Source: Gemmatimonadota bacterium
GTDB lineage: Bacteria > ARS69
Length of the DNA stretch: 7,379 nt
NCBI GenBank assembly: GCA_020431545.1
Contig: JAGQIB010000499.1
Span: forward strand, 1-7,379
Direction of reading: 5' to 3'
In this document: positions 1 through 4,714 of the stretch, piece by piece
How the letters are laid out: every line of letters starts with the position of its first letter
Position numbering within the stretch: the stretch's first letter is position 1
Notes under the pieces: model-generated
The model's database searches: none
What the model was told of the DNA's origin: nothing
What the model saw: the letters and a program-made list of their open reading frames with translations, nothing else
Position numbers and translations under genes: made by a program

Positions 1-1
1 C

Positions 2-448
2 GGGGGCGACTTCGACTTCAACGAACGCGTGGCGGCGGCGTCCGAGAACTTCTCGTTCTTCGTGACGGCGGCGCCCACCGGACTCGAGATCGATCCCGAC
101 GACTGGGTCATGGACGTCCACCAGCTCGGCACGACGTCGGCCGACTTCGGCCCGGACGTCGCGGCCGCGCAGTCGCTGGCGCTGTTGCCGCCGCGCCCGA
201 ACCCGGCGTCGTCGCGCGCGGAGATCCGCTTCTACGTGCCCGGCGCCGGACCGGTGGCGCTCGAGCTGTTCGACGTGGCCGGCCGCCGGATCCGCACGCT
301 CGTCGACGGCGTGGAGCAGGCCGGGCCCAAGACCGCCTGGTGGGATCGTCGCGACGCGGCCGGGGCGCGAGTGGCGTCCGGTGTCTACTGGGTGCGGCTG
401 CGCGCCGGACACGAGACGCGATCCGAGCGGGTGGTGTTCGTGGACTGA
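2..448 (+). CDS. C-terminal part of a secreted protein with FlgD-like (type IX-style) C-terminal domain; possibly an M1-type metallopeptidase
   Basis: The frame is open from base 2, so this is the last 148 residues of a longer gene whose start lies outside the window. Residues about 1-43 contain a hydrophobic strand followed by P-T-G-L-E-I-D-P-D-D-W-V-M. That is the kind of beta-sandwich ending (F-x-F-x-V..P..v.lDPd.WvL) found near the C-terminus of M1-family aminopeptidases. No zinc motif is in view, so the peptidase assignment is an inference. After a linker, residues 62-148 form a FlgD-like Ig domain: L-P-P-R-P-N-P near its start, then F-D-V-A-G-R-R, a W-D-x-R-D-A-A-G turn, and G-V-Y-W-V-R-L. 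In FCB-type bacteria this domain sits at the extreme C-terminus of exported proteins and often acts as a type IX secretion/anchoring signal. It is homologous in pattern to the end of the 997-aa protein downstream. A GTG at 29 is internal and need not be a start. The protein is probably extracellular or surface-bound. Confidence 0.85.
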   Translation, partial: GGDFDFNERVAAASENFSFFVTAAPTGLEIDPDDWVMDVHQLGTTSADFGPDVAAAQSLALLPPRPNPASSRAEIRFYVPGAGPVALELFDVAGRRIRTLVDGVEQAGPKTAWWDRRDAAGARVASGVYWVRLRAGHETRSERVVFVD

Positions 449-492
449 TCCGCGGCGAGCGGGAAAAACTGTCGCTCCGCTAGGTCTTGTCC

Positions 493-501
493 TATCCTTC
501 G
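493..501 (+). promoter_or_regulatory. Weak candidate -10-like motif upstream of the 555-6678 unit
   Basis: The sequence TATCCTTCG lies 62 bases before the ATG at 555 and matches TATAAT at 4 of 6 positions in its first hexamer. A poor -35-like CTGTCG is found 18 bases upstream, at 469-474. A near copy (TAGACTTCG, 7 of 9 identical) lies 54 bases before the start of ispG. Being in the only sizeable gap before the three-gene unit favours a promoter here, but the match is weak and sigma-factor preferences of this organism are unknown. Confidence 0.22.
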
Positions 502-508
502 CCCACGT

Positions 509-532
509 CGGGGCGCCGCGGTCGGCGCTCCG
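509..532 (+). other. Strong GC hairpin in the 5' leader
   Basis: Bases 509-518 pair with 523-532 in a 10-bp stem containing one G-U wobble (512/529), closing a 4-base loop CGGT. The hairpin ends 9 bases before the Shine-Dalgarno at 542-548 of the gene starting at 555. No T-run follows, so it is not a classical intrinsic terminator. It could be a leader structure affecting mRNA stability or translation, or a decayed terminator for the upstream gene. In DNA this GC-rich, some such stems arise by chance. Confidence 0.4.
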
Positions 533-541
533 GACGGGGGC

Positions 542-548
542 GGAGGGG
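542..548 (+). promoter_or_regulatory. Ribosome binding site for the gene at 555
   Basis: GGAGGGG ends 6 bases before the ATG at 555. This is the clearest Shine-Dalgarno in the window. It decides the start against the longer in-frame reading that begins inside the preceding gene, because the ATG is followed directly by a basic-then-hydrophobic signal peptide. Confidence 0.8.
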
Positions 549-554
549 ACGACG

Positions 555-1724
555 ATGAATCCACGGGGGACCCGGACTCTCCGGGCGGCGCGGCGGTTCA
601 CTCCGGCCGCGATGGCTCTCGCGACGGTCGCTCTGGTGGGTCCCGGTACGGTCCGGGGAGCGGACGATTCGCCTTCGCCACGCACGTCACCGATCGACCC
701 GACCACGCTCGAGGAACGATCACCCGCCGGACCCGTGATTCGGGGCGACCTGCTCGCGGCGGACTTCGACGACTCGACGTTCCCGCCCGCGGGCTGGACC
801 TACGCGCCTTCGGCGCCGGCTCCGCACCGCTGGGCGCGGACGACCGAGAGCTGGAACGTCTACTCGGGCGACGGCGCCGCCGTGATTCGCTGGACCGACA
901 CCGCCTCGCCGGACGAATGGCTGCTCACCCCGCCGCTCGATCTCACGGGCGCGCCCGCCGGCACGACGCTGTCGTTCTGGTACCGGACCGACCCGTTCTG
1001 GTTCACCCAGGGATCCAACGCGTTCGCCGCGAACGTCTCCACGAACGGCGGCGGAACCTGGGCGGCGTTGTTCTCCATCCACGACGTCACGGAGACGGGC
1101 TGGGCCTGGCGCAACGTGGTGGTCGACCTCGCGAGCCTTCTCGACCAGTCGGCCGTGATCCTGCGCTTCCGTTACTGGGGCAACTCGGCCGCCGACGTCG
1201 CGCTCGACGAGATCCGCGTGGGCACGCCGGACGTGGCGCCTCCGGCGAACGACGACTGCGCGGGCGCGCTCGCCGGGGGATTCCGGTTCGGGCCCGCCGT
1301 CGCCACGGTCGTGGTGAACGGAGACACCCGCTTCGCGACGCACGACTACACGCTGGGCGCGAGCGGTTGCACCGGCGCGATCCAGACGGGTCGTGACGTC
1401 GTGTGGGTCGTGGAGGTTCCGGCGGCTCACCGGTTCTCGGCCGTCCTCGATCCGTCCGGGGACTGGCTCGGCACGCTGTTCCTGATCGAGGACTGCGCGA
1501 ACCCCGCGGCGACGTGCGTGGCCGGCGACCGCGGTTTCTCGGGCACGGCGACGGTGGAGATCGCGAACGAGACGGCCGCCACGCGCGAGTACCGTCTCGT
1601 GGTGACGGGCGACGGAACCGACGCCGGCGAGTTCGCGCTCACGGCGACGGTCGAGCCGGGGGTCGCGGTGGAGACGCTCGGGTTCGGCGCCCTGAAGTCC
1701 ATGCACCGCGGGGCGCCGCGATGA
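555..1724 (+). CDS. Secreted protein with choice-of-anchor J (MAM-like jelly-roll) domain and PPC-like domain
   Basis: The product is 389 residues. It begins with a signal peptide (several Arg in residues 4-14, a hydrophobic core at about 17-31, likely cleavage after G35 or A36), so it is exported. Residues about 66-222 look like a choice-of-anchor J / MAM-like jelly-roll: an opening D-F-D-D-S-T-F-P-P-A-G-W, then D-E-W-L-L-T-P-P-L-D-L, S-F-W-Y-R, and a closing D-E-I-R-V. Residues about 231-366 resemble a pre-peptidase C-terminal (PPC)-like beta-sandwich: N-D-D-C at the start, D-V-V-W-V-V-E-V, and a late G-T-L-F-L-I-E-D-C. It holds the only cysteines of the mature protein (C235, C272, C314, C321), which could form two disulfides. 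There is no FlgD-like C-terminus; the protein ends in a short tail with L-G-F-G-A-L-K-S-M-H-R. No catalytic motif is visible, so an adhesive or carbohydrate/protein-binding role is inferred. Its stop overlaps the next gene's start by ATGA (1721-1724), implying coupled translation. Confidence 0.88.
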   Translation: MNPRGTRTLRAARRFTPAAMALATVALVGPGTVRGADDSPSPRTSPIDPTTLEERSPAGPVIRGDLLAADFDDSTFPPAGWTYAPSAPAPHRWARTTESWNVYSGDGAAVIRWTDTASPDEWLLTPPLDLTGAPAGTTLSFWYRTDPFWFTQGSNAFAANVSTNGGGTWAALFSIHDVTETGWAWRNVVVDLASLLDQSAVILRFRYWGNSAADVALDEIRVGTPDVAPPANDDCAGALAGGFRFGPAVATVVVNGDTRFATHDYTLGASGCTGAIQTGRDVVWVVEVPAAHRFSAVLDPSGDWLGTLFLIEDCANPAATCVAGDRGFSGTATVEIANETAATREYRLVVTGDGTDAGEFALTATVEPGVAVETLGFGALKSMHRGAPR

Positions 1725-4714
1725 GTCGCGGCGCGCGGACTCTCGCGGGAATCCTCGCGACGTGTCTGGTCGCGACGTCGCCGGCCGGAGCCACCACGCG
1801 CGGAGCCGCGCCTTCGCTGCGCGTGGATCCGGATCCGGTGACGTTTCCGCCCGTGGCGCCGGAGTCCTTGAGCTCCGTGACCGCGTGGTTCCACAACGAC
1901 GGGGGCGACGTGCTGTACCTCGGCCTCCTCGAGGTTTCCGATCCGGAGTTCACGATCGGCGGCCCGTCCGGCGCGCCGCCGCCCGGGACGCCCATCGAGG
2001 GAGGCGACTCGCTCGCGGTGGATCTGTTCCACCGCCCGGCGTCGCTCGTGCCGCAGACGGGAACGCTCACCATCGAGACGAACGATCCCGCGACTCCGCT
2101 GCGGAACGTGGTGCTGATGGGCTCCGTGCTCGAGCCGCCGGTCGCGTCCGTCTCGCCCGACTCGGTGGCCGCGACGCTCGCGATCGGCGATTCGGCGACA
2201 GTCGACCTCACGATCCGCAACTCCGGGCAGGGGCCGCTCGACTGGACGGTCCGGGTCCTGCCGGTCGTGGCCGGGCGCGGGAGCGGATCTCTCGCCGGGG
2301 CGCAGATCCTGTGGGACAGCCCCGGGCTGACCACGAGCTGGTCGACGCTTCGCGACGACGTTCAGGCGCGGGGCGGCGTATTCCTCGAGAACCCTTCGTC
2401 CACCCCGATCACGCCGGCGCTGCTCGCGACGGTGCAGGCCTACGTCGCCACGGATCAGGCGGGGACCTGGACCGAGGGCGAGCGCGCGGCGCTGGTCGAC
2501 TGGGTGCGGGCCGGCGGCGGGATGCTCCTTCTGGGCGACGCCTCGGCCGCGCTCGCTCCGTTCAACGCCCTGCTGACCGACCTCGGCACGCCGATCCGGT
2601 GGACGCCGTTCTCGGCGAACGCCGACCAGGTGGTGACTTCCGGCGGGATCTCCGCGCACCCGACCACGCAGGGGATCACGCGCCTGCACCTCGGGGTGGG
2701 CATCCGGGAGCTCGCGAATGTCGACCCGCCGTCGGTGGAGCTCGTACACGACTCGGGCAACGCGTCCGTGGCGGCCGCGCAGACGGTCGGCGTCGGGCGG
2801 CTCGTCACGCTCTCGGACGAGTTCTTCGACGACGCCGGCATCGTGGAGGCGGACCTCGTCTCCGCGGACAACCGCGAGTTCGGGAACCGGGTGATCGACT
2901 GGATTGCCGGGCCGCGCTGGCTTTCCGCCTCCCCGGCGTCCGGGCAGACCGGCAGCGCCGATTCGGCGACGGTCGCGTTGACGTTCGCCCCGGCGGACCT
3001 CCCGGCCGGCGAGTTCGACGCGATCGTCCGCGTCGTCACGAACGATCCGGTGAGCCCCACCCTCGACGTCCCCGCGCACCTGACACTCACCGGGTTCCCC
3101 TCGATCGGGGTCTCGCCGGCGAGCTTGCAGTTCGGGCCGGTGCCGGTGCTGACGCCGGTCGAGCAGGAGCTGATCGTGACCGCGACCGGGAGCGACACGC
3201 TCTCGGTGACCGACATCACGTCGAGTTCCGCGACGTTCACCGCGTTCCCCACCGCGTTCGTCCTGGCGCCGGACGAGACGAAGGTCGTGACGGTCGTGTT
3301 CACGCCCCCCGGACTCGGCCCCTTCGACGAGGCGCTCACGATCGAGTCGAACGCCGAGCCCGACAGCAGCCTCTCCGTTCCGGTCGGCGGGGTCGGCGTG
3401 GTGGACTGTGACGCCCCGTGTCCGTCGCCGGGATTGCGTCCGGCAAGCATCGAAGGCGGAATGGGTTACGCGTTCTGGCTCGACCTTTCTCTCGACAACG
3501 CGCCGGTCGACGTCGAGTCCTTCGGCTTCGAGCTGGTCTGGGATCCGAGGCACCTTGCGTTCCGGGACTCCACGCTCTCGGACGGCCTCGCGGCCGGCTT
3601 CGTCGTCGACGCGACCGCGAACGAACCCGGGCGCCTCACGTGCGGCGGTTTCTCCACGAACCCGATCCCCGCCGGCTCGTCGGGTTCGCTCGTTCGACTT
3701 CGCTTCGAGGCGATCTGCGACACCTGCGCCGTGGGGGAGGAATCCGAGATCCGGGTCATCGACCCGATCGAGGACCTCGCCGACGTGATCGCCTGCTGCG
3801 GCAAGTTCACGCAGGCCGACTGCGCGAGTGGCGACGGTGACGTGAACGGCGATGGCATTCTCTCCGCGACGGATGCGCTCTGTGCGTTGAAGATCTACTT
3901 GAACTCCGGGACGGTTCCGCCCGACAGCGCCTGCGACGCGAACGGCGAGTGCGAGGTCGAGTCCGCGGACGTGAACTGCAGCGGCTCCGTGACTCCCGGC
4001 GACGCGCTCGCGATCCACGAGCGCGTCCTGTGCGTGGCCGAGCCGGTGCCGCTCCCGTGCTTCGCGTCCCTGGACCCGAGCCCCTGCGACGAGCCGGGGC
4101 CGGTGCGCGCCCGCCCCACGCTGCGCCTGCACGCGAACCGCGCGGCCGACGGCCTCGTCCTCGAGGTCGAGGCGATCACGGACATGGCGGCGTTCGGACT
4201 GGAGCTGGAGGCCGAGGGTCTCGCGCTCGTGTCCTGGGAGCCGGGAGCCGCGGCGGGGGCGTGGCCGGCCGTGCAGTCGGCCGGACATCCGGGGCGGATC
4301 CGGGTCGGTGGCTACGGCGCGGCGACCACCGGGACGCTGGCCACCCTCACGCTCCGGGGGACGGGGCCTCTTCGCGTGGCGCCGGCCGACGGGGTGGCCC
4401 TGGCCGGGGACGCCGCGTTCGAGCTGCCGGGCCTTCCGCCCGCGGGGCTCACCACCGTCGGTCCGTCTCCCGCGGTCGGTGCGCTTGCGATCGCGTGGTC
4501 GGCCGCGCGACGCGGTGTCGGGGAGCTCTCCATCCACGACGTGGCCGGGCGGCGCGTGCGTCGCCTCGTGTCCGGTCCGGTGGACGTCGGCCCCGGGGAG
4601 GCGCGCTGGGACGGTCGCGACGACGCGGGGCGGCCCGTCGCGGCAGGACTCTACTTCGTCGTTCTCCGGCTCGACGAGTCCGTGTACACGCGGAAGGCCG
4701 CCTGGCTCCGGTGA
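1721..4714 (+). CDS. Large secreted mosaic protein: Ig/ASH domains with nested GATase-like domain, cohesin-like and dockerin-like modules, FlgD-like C-terminus
   Basis: The product is 997 residues. The ATG at 1721 is chosen because it begins a signal peptide (hydrophobic 8-20, likely cleavage after A24) and overlaps the previous stop; an upstream in-frame extension would bury the signal peptide. Visible domains: ASH/choice-of-anchor D-like Ig at 30-137; the first half of another Ig at 140-180 (N-S-G-Q-G-P-L-D-W-T-V); a GATase-like, DUF4350/ThuA-like alpha/beta domain at about 190-397 (L-V-D-W-V-R-A-G-G-G-M-L-L-L-G-D, H-P-T-T-Q-G, D-E-F-F-D-D) with no cysteine, so not an active glutaminase; the second half of the Ig at 398-457 (W-L-S-A-S-P-A-S-G); a third Ig at 460-558; a cohesin-like domain at 570-690; dockerin-like calcium loops at D707-N709-D711-D718 and D750-N752-S754-D761; a degenerate cohesin-like domain at 798-905; and a FlgD-like domain at 913-997 (D-V-A-G-R-R, W-D-G-R-D-D-A-G). 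All 15 cysteines of the mature protein fall in 563-789. It is probably a surface or extracellular scaffold/adhesin; domain names are by pattern only and the function is inferred. Its stop overlaps the next start (GTGA). Confidence 0.88.
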   Translation: MSRGARTLAGILATCLVATSPAGATTRGAAPSLRVDPDPVTFPPVAPESLSSVTAWFHNDGGDVLYLGLLEVSDPEFTIGGPSGAPPPGTPIEGGDSLAVDLFHRPASLVPQTGTLTIETNDPATPLRNVVLMGSVLEPPVASVSPDSVAATLAIGDSATVDLTIRNSGQGPLDWTVRVLPVVAGRGSGSLAGAQILWDSPGLTTSWSTLRDDVQARGGVFLENPSSTPITPALLATVQAYVATDQAGTWTEGERAALVDWVRAGGGMLLLGDASAALAPFNALLTDLGTPIRWTPFSANADQVVTSGGISAHPTTQGITRLHLGVGIRELANVDPPSVELVHDSGNASVAAAQTVGVGRLVTLSDEFFDDAGIVEADLVSADNREFGNRVIDWIAGPRWLSASPASGQTGSADSATVALTFAPADLPAGEFDAIVRVVTNDPVSPTLDVPAHLTLTGFPSIGVSPASLQFGPVPVLTPVEQELIVTATGSDTLSVTDITSSSATFTAFPTAFVLAPDETKVVTVVFTPPGLGPFDEALTIESNAEPDSSLSVPVGGVGVVDCDAPCPSPGLRPASIEGGMGYAFWLDLSLDNAPVDVESFGFELVWDPRHLAFRDSTLSDGLAAGFVVDATANEPGRLTCGGFSTNPIPAGSSGSLVRLRFEAICDTCAVGEESEIRVIDPIEDLADVIACCGKFTQADCASGDGDVNGDGILSATDALCALKIYLNSGTVPPDSACDANGECEVESADVNCSGSVTPGDALAIHERVLCVAEPVPLPCFASLDPSPCDEPGPVRARPTLRLHANRAADGLVLEVEAITDMAAFGLELEAEGLALVSWEPGAAAGAWPAVQSAGHPGRIRVGGYGAATTGTLATLTLRGTGPLRVAPADGVALAGDAAFELPGLPPAGLTTVGPSPAVGALAIAWSAARRGVGELSIHDVAGRRVRRLVSGPVDVGPGEARWDGRDDAGRPVAAGLYFVVLRLDESVYTRKAAWLR

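Noticed and set aside
452..480. Possible terminator after the first gene (GAGCG...CGCTC stem with an outer GCG/CGC)
   Set aside because: Only 8 pairs with a 2-base bulge and an 11-base loop, and the following bases (TAGGTCTTGTCC) are not a T-run.
381..554. N-terminal extension of the 389-aa protein back into the preceding gene
   Set aside because: It would overlap 68 bases of the upstream gene, has non-protein-like composition and would place the signal peptide internally; the ATG at 555 has a good Shine-Dalgarno.
1403..1720. N-terminal extension of the 997-aa protein
   Set aside because: Arg/Gly-rich shadow of the preceding gene; a signal peptide starts exactly at the ATG at 1721.
1825..1838. 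Tandem GGATCC-type hexamer repeat
   Set aside because: Only two copies, encoding Asp-Pro-Asp-Pro at an Ig domain start; no array or boundary role visible.
2189..2975. Direct repeat of about 16 bases (2189-2204 and 2960-2975, 15/16 identical)
   Set aside because: Both copies encode D-S-A-T-V in Ig strands; explained by similar protein motifs and strong codon bias, not a mobile or recombination repeat.
1427..4537. Very long open frame on the minus strand (about 1036 codons)
   Set aside because: It is opposite the 997-aa gene, and its translation is Arg/Gly-rich, low-complexity and without recognisable domains: the usual mirror frame in GC-rich coding DNA. The plus-strand protein has clear domains and a signal peptide.
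3949..4710. N-terminal extension of the membrane protein
   Set aside because: Out-of-frame shadow of the cohesin/FlgD region, Arg-rich; the GTG at 4711 overlaps the upstream stop and precedes the first membrane segment.
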